A stretch of DNA of 5,630 nucleotides from Methanocalculus sp. (GTDB lineage: Archaea > Halobacteriota > Methanomicrobia > Methanomicrobiales > Methanocorpusculaceae), in contig NZ_JAUSCG010000218.1 of the NCBI RefSeq assembly GCF_030651615.1, forward strand, positions 1 through 5,630, in the 5' to 3' direction. The notes under the pieces are model-generated. The model had not been told where the DNA came from and searched no databases. It saw nothing but the letters and a program-made list of their open reading frames with translations. Within the stretch, counting starts at the first letter, position 1. The number at the start of each line of letters is the position of its first letter. The translations under genes and the position numbers were made by a program. Positions 1-4,200 of this stretch are shown one piece after another.

Positions 1-150
1 CCACAGTACCTCTGGTTCTACTGGGTCACTATCTTCTGGGGAATTGTTGTTATCTGGAATTTTATAAATCTTCGATACAAAATCCCCCTCTTCTCAGATG
101 AATGGGAAGAGAGGAAGATTCAGGAGATACGTGAGAAGGAGCGAAAGTAA
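1..150 (+). CDS. 2TM domain protein, C-terminal fragment
   Basis: The first frame is open from base 1 to a TAA at 148-150 and gives 49 residues; the start lies outside the window. The visible part begins with a hydrophobic, aromatic-rich segment (about residues 3-22, including WVTIFWGIVVIW), which is a membrane helix. It then has a short loop and a charged tail with the signature WEERKIQEI followed by a K/E-rich end. In the 2TM domain family, two helices are followed by a conserved W-E-x-x-K-I motif on the cytoplasmic side, and this tail matches it well. The function of the family is not established; in many bacteria the domain is fused to or near regulators. The gene converges on the SRAP gene with only 6 bp between stop codons, leaving no room for a separate terminator. 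The family call rests on one helix and the tail only. Confidence 0.72.
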   Translation, partial: PQYLWFYWVTIFWGIVVIWNFINLRYKIPLFSDEWEERKIQEIREKERK

Positions 151-156
151 ACCGTC

Positions 157-741
157 TCACCACCACGCATGTGTCCTTGTAGCAGGGTGTATGAGTACAG
201 GATCATCCGGGGTCTCCGGATTATTGATCCTTCTGTCTACTGGGATCACATCTATCTTTTCGGTAGAGAGCTCCGGATCTAACCCGCGAATCCATCGTTC
301 CTCTCCCCTCTTCGAGAGGATATACGGCATCCTCTGGTGGATGGCACGCACCGGTTCGATGGCAGAGGTGGTGACGATACAAAATGATGCCTGCAACTCA
401 TCATAGAGACCTGCAAACGATATGATTGTGTCCTCTGGAAAGGAGAAGTAATATGGCTGCCTTCTCATCCCTTCGCCCTTCCATTCGAAGAAGCCATCGG
501 CAGGGATGAGGCAGTATGATAATCCGAATGGGATCTTCGGGGATATCCCTTCAATCCTGGCGTTTATCCTTTGTATCCCGCCTGCTCCTTTGATCCCAAA
601 GATCGCATCTCTCAGGTGGTGATCACCGGTGATCACCGGGAGGGACTGTCCGGGTGCGGCGTTGTATCGCGGTACATAATCCGGTCCTCCAAATCGTTCT
701 GCTAAAATCCGGGTTCCGATGATAGTATAACGCGAACACAT
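157..741 (-). CDS. SRAP-domain protein (YedK/HMCES-like abasic-site crosslinker), compact form
   Basis: The 194-residue product starts Met-Cys-Ser-Arg-Tyr. After removal of Met1, SRAP proteins use Cys2 to form a thiazolidine crosslink with abasic sites in single-stranded DNA, shielding them. Visible family landmarks are Cys2, Arg4, Asn27 in YNAAPGQ, the INAR motif (residues 59-62), Glu86 in IPADGFFEW, and His135 in IHQRMP, so the catalytic set looks complete. Two differences stand out: Gly3 of the usual MCGR is Ser, and the WGL-x-P-x-W segment before INAR is shortened to a FGIKGAGG-like stretch, making the protein shorter than E. coli YedK (about 220 residues). The start is fixed by Cys2 and by a GAGGTGA ribosome site 9 nt upstream. 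That site contains the TGA stop of the preceding regulator gene (9 bp gap), so the two are probably cotranscribed and translationally coupled. The family is well recognised; substrate activity here is inferred. Confidence 0.93.
   Translation of the reverse strand: MCSRYTIIGTRILAERFGGPDYVPRYNAAPGQSLPVITGDHHLRDAIFGIKGAGGIQRINARIEGISPKIPFGLSYCLIPADGFFEWKGEGMRRQPYYFSFPEDTIISFAGLYDELQASFCIVTTSAIEPVRAIHQRMPYILSKRGEERWIRGLDPELSTEKIDVIPVDRRINNPETPDDPVLIHPATRTHAWW
618..637. repeat. Palindrome GGTGATCACC in two tandem copies inside the SRAP gene
   Basis: Two adjacent copies of the 10-bp palindrome GGTGATCACC make a 20-bp perfect palindrome. It lies within the SRAP coding sequence and encodes part of PVITGDHH (residues 35-42). 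It may simply reflect codon choice, but it could form a hairpin or a protein-binding site. Confidence 0.6.
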
Positions 742-750
742 GGAACTACT

Positions 751-1482
751 TCACCTCTTCTCGTGTGGCAGGATCGAAGCACATGCCCGTACCGCTGTGA
801 GTGCAGCCTCTCCCCGTGCAGTCAGTATATAGTCCCCCCGATCATTCTGCTGGGTGATCAATCCGGCATTTGTTAGTTTTCTGATATGGAAGAGGAGATT
901 TCCACCCTTAAGTTTCGTTTTTTCAGAGAGATTCGTAAACGATCTCGGCTCCATTGCCACCATGTCCAGAATCAAAATCCTATTGCTATTTGCGATCGGT
1001 TCAAGGATCATTGTTGCAAGATTGTCATATGGAATCTCAGTTATTATTCGCTCTTTATTGTATATGCCAAGAGAATGGAGGAGGTCTATCTGCTTTTCAA
1101 AGAGGTTCCAGACGATATCGAAACAGGTTCTGCATCCTTCTTTCTGCATCGAAGAATCAAGTTGTTTCAGCTTGTCCTCAAATGATGCGACGATTTCGGA
1201 GGGGACATCCCCCTCACCGATCAGACCAGCTGTTGCCTTGAGAAATTCTGAGAAGGCGATAAAGCAGGTTGGATTCATCGGGCATGAGCGTGTCATCCCA
1301 TGGGTCAGTCTCTTCTCTGCATTGAGGGTCTCATGTTCCTGAATGACAGCAGAGTATTCGCATCTAAGTCGTCTGACACGTTCGTCACTCTGCATCCTGC
1401 CGATGTCCTCAGAATAATGCATCAGATCTCTTCTGAGTGCAGAGATCTCCTGTACAAGATCCTTCATCGTCTCCCCGGTCAT
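751..1482 (-). CDS. Winged-helix transcription regulator with four-cysteine N-terminal sensor-like region
   Basis: The product has 243 residues. The C-terminal part (about 160-232) reads as an ArsR-like winged helix: RILILDMVAMEPRSFTNLSE, then the recognition-helix region (GGNLLFHIRKLTNAGLI) and a wing ending in YILTARGEAAL. The N-terminal part starts with a charged, probably coiled-coil helix (7-60). It is followed by C67-X5-C73 and C117-X2-C120, an arrangement that could hold zinc, an Fe-S cluster or a thiol switch. I do not recognise a named domain there. The chosen ATG has GAGGAG 9 nt upstream; an internal Met6 has GGGGAG only 3 nt away and is less likely. The gene is first in an operon with the SRAP gene, and its TGA stop sits inside that gene's ribosome site. 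A TATA-like element and a 10-bp palindrome lie upstream, consistent with autoregulation. It is probably a DNA-binding redox, metal or ligand sensor; the ligand is unknown. Confidence 0.82.
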   Translation of the reverse strand: MTGETMKDLVQEISALRRDLMHYSEDIGRMQSDERVRRLRCEYSAVIQEHETLNAEKRLTHGMTRSCPMNPTCFIAFSEFLKATAGLIGEGDVPSEIVASFEDKLKQLDSSMQKEGCRTCFDIVWNLFEKQIDLLHSLGIYNKERIITEIPYDNLATMILEPIANSNRILILDMVAMEPRSFTNLSEKTKLKGGNLLFHIRKLTNAGLITQQNDRGDYILTARGEAALTAVRACASILPHEKR

Positions 1483-1507
1483 GATGATATACTCCTCATC
1501 TTAAGTA

Positions 1508-1517
1508 CATAATTATG
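1508..1517. promoter_or_regulatory. Candidate operator CATAATTATG upstream of the winged-helix gene
   Basis: A perfect 10-bp palindrome lies between the TATA-like element and the start codon of the winged-helix regulator, close to where its transcript should begin (about 1500-1505). That is a typical position for an autorepressor site. The half-site CATAAT is the same as in the 9-1-9 palindrome at 3142-3160. The palindrome itself is seen; binding by a regulator is inference, and short AT-rich palindromes can occur by chance. Confidence 0.35.
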
Positions 1518-1520
1518 ACG

Positions 1521-1534
1521 CTAAAATATATTAT
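1521..1534. promoter_or_regulatory. Divergent TATA-box region
   Basis: CTAAAATATATTAT reads as a TATA box on both strands (TAATATATTTTAG on minus). It lies about 40 bp from the ATG of the winged-helix gene (minus), leaving room for a short leader with its GAGGAG site. On the plus strand it predicts a transcript start near 1550-1557, just before the ribosome site of the MTH865-like gene. One or two overlapping TATA boxes probably serve both genes. Confidence 0.6.
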
Positions 1535-1556
1535 GCTAACCTTGCAATAGATAAAT

Positions 1557-1562
1557 GGTGAT
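1557..1562 (+). promoter_or_regulatory. Ribosome binding site that decides the MTH865-like start
   Basis: GGTGAT matches the end of the archaeal Shine-Dalgarno sequence GGAGGTGAT and stands 7 nt before the ATG at 1570. It overlaps the upstream in-frame ATG at 1555, which argues that 1570, not 1555, is used. Confidence 0.65.
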
Positions 1563-1569
1563 ACCTGAT

Positions 1570-1830
1570 ATGACCACCCCAAATGAGAAGAAAACGATCC
1601 GGGATGAACTGTACAGCCAGATAACCGGTGCGCTTGCAAATGCACCATTCCCTCTGAAAACTCCGGAAGAACTGCTTGCAGCTTTTCCGGCCGGTGCTGA
1701 TACGACCTGCAGTGCAGGCGGTATCACTCTTCGAGCAGGCGATGCAGGTGGTCTCCTCACACAAGGAGACTTTCCGATCACAAGCGGAGATCAGATCGCT
1801 TCGATCATCCTTGATCGTGCCGGCATCTGA
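1570..1830 (+). CDS. MTH865-like family protein
   Basis: From the ATG at 1570 the product has 86 residues, starting MTTPNEKKTIRDELYSQI. It matches the MTH865 family of archaeal proteins along its whole length: an N-terminal helix (IRDELYSQITGALANA), the F-P-L-K-T-P-E-E-L segment, a central G-A-D-T-T-C-S-A-G motif, an A-G-D-A-G-G-L-L motif, and a C-terminal helix ending D-R-A-G-I. From memory, the structure of MTH865 from Methanothermobacter is small, helical and EF-hand-like, with no established function. An upstream ATG at 1555 would add five residues, but the GGTGAT ribosome site overlaps it. The gene stands alone, is divergent from the winged-helix regulator with a shared promoter region, and is closed by a T-tract. 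Cys near residue 42 is part of the family motif. Confidence 0.9.
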   Translation: MTTPNEKKTIRDELYSQITGALANAPFPLKTPEELLAAFPAGADTTCSAGGITLRAGDAGGLLTQGDFPITSGDQIASIILDRAGI

Positions 1831-1834
1831 AAAT

Positions 1835-1843
1835 CCCCTTTTT
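1835..1843 (+). terminator. Oligo-T terminator after the MTH865-like gene
   Basis: CCCCTTTTT followed by ATAT begins 5 nt after the stop codon. Archaeal RNA polymerase commonly stops at such T-runs without a strong hairpin. The same nine bases occur on the opposite strand at 1933-1925, behind the convergent peroxiredoxin gene. Confidence 0.55.
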
Positions 1844-1924
1844 ATATGAAATGCGTGGGAACACACATTATTTAATCTTGTATACCTGTTGCCCTTGTGG
1901 GCATCATGTATGATTTTTCTGAAG

Positions 1925-1933
1925 AAAAAGGGG
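1925..1933 (-). terminator. Oligo-T terminator after the peroxiredoxin gene
   Basis: Read on the minus strand, CCCCTTTTT followed by CTTC lies about 10 nt after the peroxiredoxin stop codon. It is a mirror copy of the tract ending the convergent MTH865-like gene. A weak hairpin (TGCCC-TTGT-GGGCA, 1890-1903) lies further downstream and may add to termination. Confidence 0.5.
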
Positions 1934-1943
1934 TTAAGAAAGG

Positions 1944-2612
1944 TTAGATCTGTTTAAAGCAGAGGTACCAGTCCTTGCACTCGTACCCCTCTTTTTCCCG
2001 GAGCTCGACCTGTTCAACGGTCTTTGGTGCGGGTACAACGACTTTGTCACCCGGCTGCCAGTTGGCTGGTGTTGCGACACCAAACAGGTCGCTTGTCTGA
2101 AACGCCTTTAAAAGACGAACCAGTTCGGGGATGTACCTGCCATTTGTAAGCGGATAATAGAGGATGCAACGGACGATCATCGATGGGTCAATGAAGAAGA
2201 CTGCACGAACGGCTGCAGTGCTGCTCTGGTTTGGATGGATCATCCCAAAGAGGGAGGCAACCTTCATATCAAGGTCTGCGATAATCGGGAAGGGTATGGC
2301 AACACCCATCTTATCTTTGACACTCTTCACCCAGGCAAGGTGGGAGTGGATGCTGTCGATCGAGAGGCCGACGAGTTGGGCGTTTAATGCTGCAAACTCA
2401 GGTTCTGCTTCGGAAAGAGCAATAAACTCTGTTGTGCAGACCGGAGTGAAGTCGGCAGGATGCGAGAAGAGTACGACCCACTTCTTATCTCTAAAGTCAG
2501 AGAGCTTCATCGGCCCATGGGTTGTGACCGCCTCAAAATCAGGTGCTTCTTCACCGATCATCGGCATTCTGGGCTCGCAATCACAGTACATATCTATATC
2601 ATCACACATCAT
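1944..2612 (-). CDS. Peroxiredoxin, archaeal Prx6-type 2-Cys
   Basis: The 222-residue cytosolic protein is a thioredoxin-fold peroxidase that reduces H2O2 and organic or nitrogen peroxides using a cysteine. The active-site motif PADFTPVCTTEF carries peroxidatic Cys59 with Thr56; the catalytic Arg is probably Arg136 (VRAVFFIDP). The long C-terminal domain ends with Cys212-X5-Cys218, the same C-X5-C spacing as the resolving pair known in the Aeropyrum enzyme, which supports a decameric Prx6-like type. The N-terminus has an unusual acidic Cys-rich lead with Cys3, Cys10 and Cys12 before the conserved MPMIGEEAPDF. Two adjacent ATGs exist; GGAGTGA lies 4 nt from the first and 7 nt from the second (2609), so the second may be used. 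It is the last gene of the desulforedoxin-CMD operon, 4 bp after the CMD gene, whose TGA is part of its ribosome site. The electron donor is not shown; neighbours are candidates. Confidence 0.95.
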   Translation of the reverse strand: MMCDDIDMYCDCEPRMPMIGEEAPDFEAVTTHGPMKLSDFRDKKWVVLFSHPADFTPVCTTEFIALSEAEPEFAALNAQLVGLSIDSIHSHLAWVKSVKDKMGVAIPFPIIADLDMKVASLFGMIHPNQSSTAAVRAVFFIDPSMIVRCILYYPLTNGRYIPELVRLLKAFQTSDLFGVATPANWQPGDKVVVPAPKTVEQVELREKEGYECKDWYLCFKQI

Positions 2613-2616
2613 CCTG

Positions 2617-2970
2617 TCACTCCTTCATAATTTCTTCCATTGCGGTCTTTCCATACACATATGCGGGCATGCCGGAGAGCATGAAGGTGACCCTGAGGCC
2701 CTCTTCGATCTGTTCTTTTGAAACTCCGAGCTGTTTGGCGCCGGCAAGCTGTGCACGGACAGCATGTTCGTCCCTGAGGGCGGCGGCAATTGCAATAGCA
2801 AGCACTTTCTTCGTCTTCCTGTCAAGTGCTCCATCCGCCCAGATGTGCTGGTCGAACTTCATAACCATCTCAAACATCTCAGGTTCCTTCTCCATCAGCC
2901 CACGGAAGAAGAGCGGAACCTTGCCGATCTTCTCTTCAAGGGACTTCATATCCTTTGCCTTCTTATCCAT
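2617..2970 (-). CDS. CMD/AhpD-like protein lacking the CxxC redox motif
   Basis: The product has 117 residues from ATG 2970. It shows the all-helical CMD fold: P-L-F-F-R-G-L, a helix with FDQHIWADGALDRKTKKVLAIAIAAAL, then the helix that normally carries E-x-C-x-x-C-x-x-x-H, and a final amphipathic helix. Aligned with AhpD-type proteins, the two cysteines and the histidine fall on Asp, Ala and Gln (segment RDEHAVRAQLAGAKQLG). AhpD thiol-disulfide chemistry is therefore not expected; a structural or binding role, or a different reaction, must be considered. Starts at GTG 2979 and ATG 2976 also exist, but they overlap the AGGAGTGA ribosome site and the previous stop codon. ATG 2970 is 8 nt after GGAG, the best spacing. 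It lies between the desulforedoxin-like and peroxiredoxin genes, which points to a shared job in peroxide defence. Family confident, function not. Confidence 0.87.
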   Translation of the reverse strand: MDKKAKDMKSLEEKIGKVPLFFRGLMEKEPEMFEMVMKFDQHIWADGALDRKTKKVLAIAIAAALRDEHAVRAQLAGAKQLGVSKEQIEEGLRVTFMLSGMPAYVYGKTAMEEIMKE

Positions 2971-2975
2971 CGCCA

Positions 2976-3101
2976 TCACTCCTGCAATTCCATCGGCTGG
3001 CCGCAGCAGATCAGTTCGCCGCCGCCTGCCTCTTTGACTTCAACGACGTTTCCACAGATTTCGCAGATGAAGACCTGTCCTTCACTTGAAACATTAACCA
3101 T
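2976..3101 (-). CDS. Desulforedoxin-like small iron protein
   Basis: This 41-residue gene is short and easily missed. It starts at an ATG preceded by an excellent GAGGTGATC ribosome site and ends with a TGA at 2978-2976. Cys13-X2-Cys16 in FICEICGNVVEV, followed by GGGELICCGQPMEL with adjacent Cys32-Cys33, is the full Fe(Cys)4 pattern of desulforedoxin and of the N-terminal domain of desulfoferrodoxin. No superoxide reductase (neelaredoxin) domain follows, so it is a free-standing desulforedoxin-type protein: a small cytosolic single-iron electron carrier, probably a dimer as in the family. The next gene's AGGAGTGA ribosome site includes this gene's stop codon, so the operon desulforedoxin-CMD-peroxiredoxin is translationally coupled. 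A natural inference is that it passes electrons to peroxide-reducing partners. A Fur/PerR-like palindrome lies about 40 bp upstream of the start. Confidence 0.92.
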   Translation of the reverse strand: MVNVSSEGQVFICEICGNVVEVKEAGGGELICCGQPMELQE

Positions 3102-3141
3102 CTTGATCACCTCACTTCCATGCTCACCTGACTGCTCCGTT

Positions 3142-3160
3142 CCGCATAATGATTATGCGG
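3142..3160. promoter_or_regulatory. Perfect 9-1-9 palindrome, Fur/PerR-like candidate operator
   Basis: CCGCATAAT-G-ATTATGCGG is a perfect inverted repeat with a one-base centre. Its inner part, ATAAT-N-ATTAT, is identical to the core of the 7-1-7 Fur/PerR box (TGATAAT-N-ATTATCA). It sits 40 bp before the desulforedoxin start, in the 62-bp gap after the zinc-ribbon gene, where a promoter for the peroxide operon would be. As an RNA hairpin it would have an 8-bp stem and 3-nt loop, but no T-run follows on the minus strand, so a terminator is less likely. Confidence 0.6.
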
Positions 3161-3163
3161 GGA

Positions 3164-3406
3164 TTAGAGGTTTGATTTCCCGCGTTTTGGAGGGTTCATG
3201 ACATCCTCCGGGGTTTTTATGTCCGGTCGTATATGGGTCATCGGGAAGCACTGATACTCAGCACATTCACAGGCAGGGCATTTCCTGAGATCTTCTTCGG
3301 CCTTGGTCAGGGTCATCTCCCTGCCACAGTCAATGCAGACATACTTGCCTGGGTTTGCCTTCGTTCCTGCCTTTACAATTTCACAACGTTCTTCTGGATT
3401 TGCCAT
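3164..3406 (-). CDS. Small zinc-ribbon / rubredoxin-like protein
   Basis: The 80-residue product has a basic-acidic lead, then GKYVCIDCGREMTLTK with Cys24-X2-Cys27 and KCPACECAEYQC with Cys43-X2-Cys46. This gives a C-X2-C-X15-C-X2-C four-cysteine metal site like that of zinc ribbons and of the metal domain of rubrerythrins. Cys8, Cys48 and Cys53 are extra. The tail (from FPMTHIRPD) is polar and looks unstructured. Zinc binding is more likely than a rubredoxin iron site because the typical CPxCG second knuckle is CPACE. The start has GGTGA 7 nt upstream and a clean TATA box further up. It lies 62 bp upstream of the desulforedoxin gene on the same strand, so read-through into the peroxide operon is possible. 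The specific function is not recognised. Confidence 0.8.
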   Translation of the reverse strand: MANPEERCEIVKAGTKANPGKYVCIDCGREMTLTKAEEDLRKCPACECAEYQCFPMTHIRPDIKTPEDVMNPPKRGKSNL

Positions 3407-3437
3407 CGATCATTCACCAAAACCTGAATGGGTCTTG

Positions 3438-3450
3438 CCAATATATAACT
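3438..3450 (-). promoter_or_regulatory. TATA box for the zinc-ribbon gene
   Basis: On the minus strand the sequence reads AGTTATATATTGG, a clear archaeal TATA element. It predicts a transcript start near 3418-3424 and a leader of roughly 12-18 nt, which would still contain the GGTGA ribosome site. Confidence 0.6.
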
Positions 3451-3455
3451 ATTGT

Positions 3456-3496
3456 GAGTGAACTACGCCCCGCGTTCGCAGGGAGTCTTCCCGCCC
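3456..3496. repeat. GC-rich inverted repeat, possible IS200/IS605-type end remnant
   Basis: In the 170-bp gap between the divergent zinc-ribbon and flavoprotein genes, GTGAACTAC is followed by an inverted repeat CCCCGCG-TT-CGCAGGG (3468-3483, one mismatch) and then TCTTCCCG. The layout GTGAACTAC, short GC hairpin, CTTCCCG resembles end sequences left by IS200/IS605-type elements in archaea, as I remember them. No transposase or TnpB reading frame is present. The hairpin is seen; the mobile-element reading is a weak inference. The rest of the gap is promoter sequence for the two genes. Confidence 0.25.
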
Positions 3497-3545
3497 CACC
3501 CCTTCAACCCCGCGAAGAAAATATCACTTGATCTCCACAGGAGGG

Positions 3546-3551
3546 TTTTAT
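3546..3551 (+). promoter_or_regulatory. TATA-like element for the flavoprotein gene
   Basis: TTTTAT, preceded by purines (GGAGGG), is centred about 28 bp before the ATG at 3577. The transcript would start at or next to the start codon. No Shine-Dalgarno sequence is visible just upstream (CTAACCAGTCGT), so a leaderless mRNA is likely. Confidence 0.5.
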
Positions 3552-3576
3552 CTCTTCTGATTGTCTAACCAGTCGT

Positions 3577-4200
3577 ATGGATTGTCATCTTGTTGCACTC
3601 CTTGGAAGCCCCCGAAGAGAAGGAAATACTGCCATACTCTTACAAGAAGCGATCAGAGGATCAGAAGATGCCGGATGTATCGTTGAGCTTATCTGGGTGC
3701 CCGGACTCCGGATCAAGCCCTGTATGGAGATCTTCGTCTGTAAACAGAAGCCCGTATGTGCGATCAAAGACGAGATGCAGGTGTATTATGATATGATCAG
3801 GGATGCAGATGGCCTGATCGTTGCTACCCCGGTGATGACGATGGGTGTGCCTGGTGCGCTGAAGTCATTTATTGACCGGTTTCAGGTCTTTTATATGGCA
3901 AAATATGAACGCAGAGATCCCCTGGTTACACCGGATCAGAGGAAGGTGCGTAAGATGCTCATCCTCTCAATAGCCGGTATGAATATCAAAAATCTCTTTG
4001 CCGGTCTTCTTCAGACGATGCACGCCTTCTCTGAGATCATCGACTGCCCGCTTTGGGATAAGCTCCTCCGGGATGATATGGATACGATCAGGGATATCAC
4101 CACCCGGCCAGAGTTGCTGAAAGAAGCATATGCAAAAGGGTATGCCCTCGGTGAAGCGATCAAAAGGGCACAATCAGAAGTAGCCCTCGCCGTGGAGTGA
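3577..4200 (+). CDS. NADPH-dependent FMN reductase / iron-sulfur flavoprotein (Isf)-like
   Basis: The 207-residue product has a flavodoxin-like fold. The FMN phosphate loop is GSPRREGNT (10-18), and the second flavin-contact segment is ATPVMTMGVPGALKSFIDR (about 82-100). Isf proteins of methanogens bind FMN plus a 4Fe-4S cluster through C-X2-C-X2-C-X4-7-C between these segments and can reduce O2 or H2O2. Here the region is Cys49-MEIFV-Cys55-KQKPV-Cys61-AIKDEM, so position 52, where the second cysteine should be, is Ile. Only three of four ligands remain, and the cluster may be absent, 3Fe-type or completed by another residue. The ATG has a TATA-like element about 28 bp upstream and no ribosome site, so it is probably leaderless. 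The 3' end overlaps convergent RadC by 27 bp. The context of peroxide-defence genes fits an Isf-like role, but the physiological substrate is unknown. Confidence 0.88.
   Translation: MDCHLVALLGSPRREGNTAILLQEAIRGSEDAGCIVELIWVPGLRIKPCMEIFVCKQKPVCAIKDEMQVYYDMIRDADGLIVATPVMTMGVPGALKSFIDRFQVFYMAKYERRDPLVTPDQRKVRKMLILSIAGMNIKNLFAGLLQTMHAFSEIIDCPLWDKLLRDDMDTIRDITTRPELLKEAYAKGYALGEAIKRAQSEVALAVE

Noticed and set aside
98..406. A 102-codon plus-strand frame beginning inside the 2TM gene
   Set aside because: It runs opposite to the SRAP gene and overlaps the 2TM end; there is no ribosome site or family resemblance.
854..1342. Long plus-strand open frames opposite the winged-helix regulator
   Set aside because: Their products have no recognisable motif, while the minus-strand frame has a winged helix and good ribosome sites.
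1890..1903. Hairpin TGCCC-TTGT-GGGCA as a possible small RNA or riboswitch
   Set aside because: A single 5-bp stem between two terminator tracts is not enough for an RNA gene.
1907..1948. A 13-codon frame ATG to TAG (MYDFSEEKGVKKG) after an AT-rich promoter-like stretch and a small hairpin
   Set aside because: It is too short, has no ribosome site, and runs through the terminator tract of the peroxiredoxin gene; nothing supports translation.
2164..2721. A 185-codon plus-strand open frame
   Set aside because: It is a shadow of the peroxiredoxin and CMD-like genes on the minus strand, which match known families over their full length.
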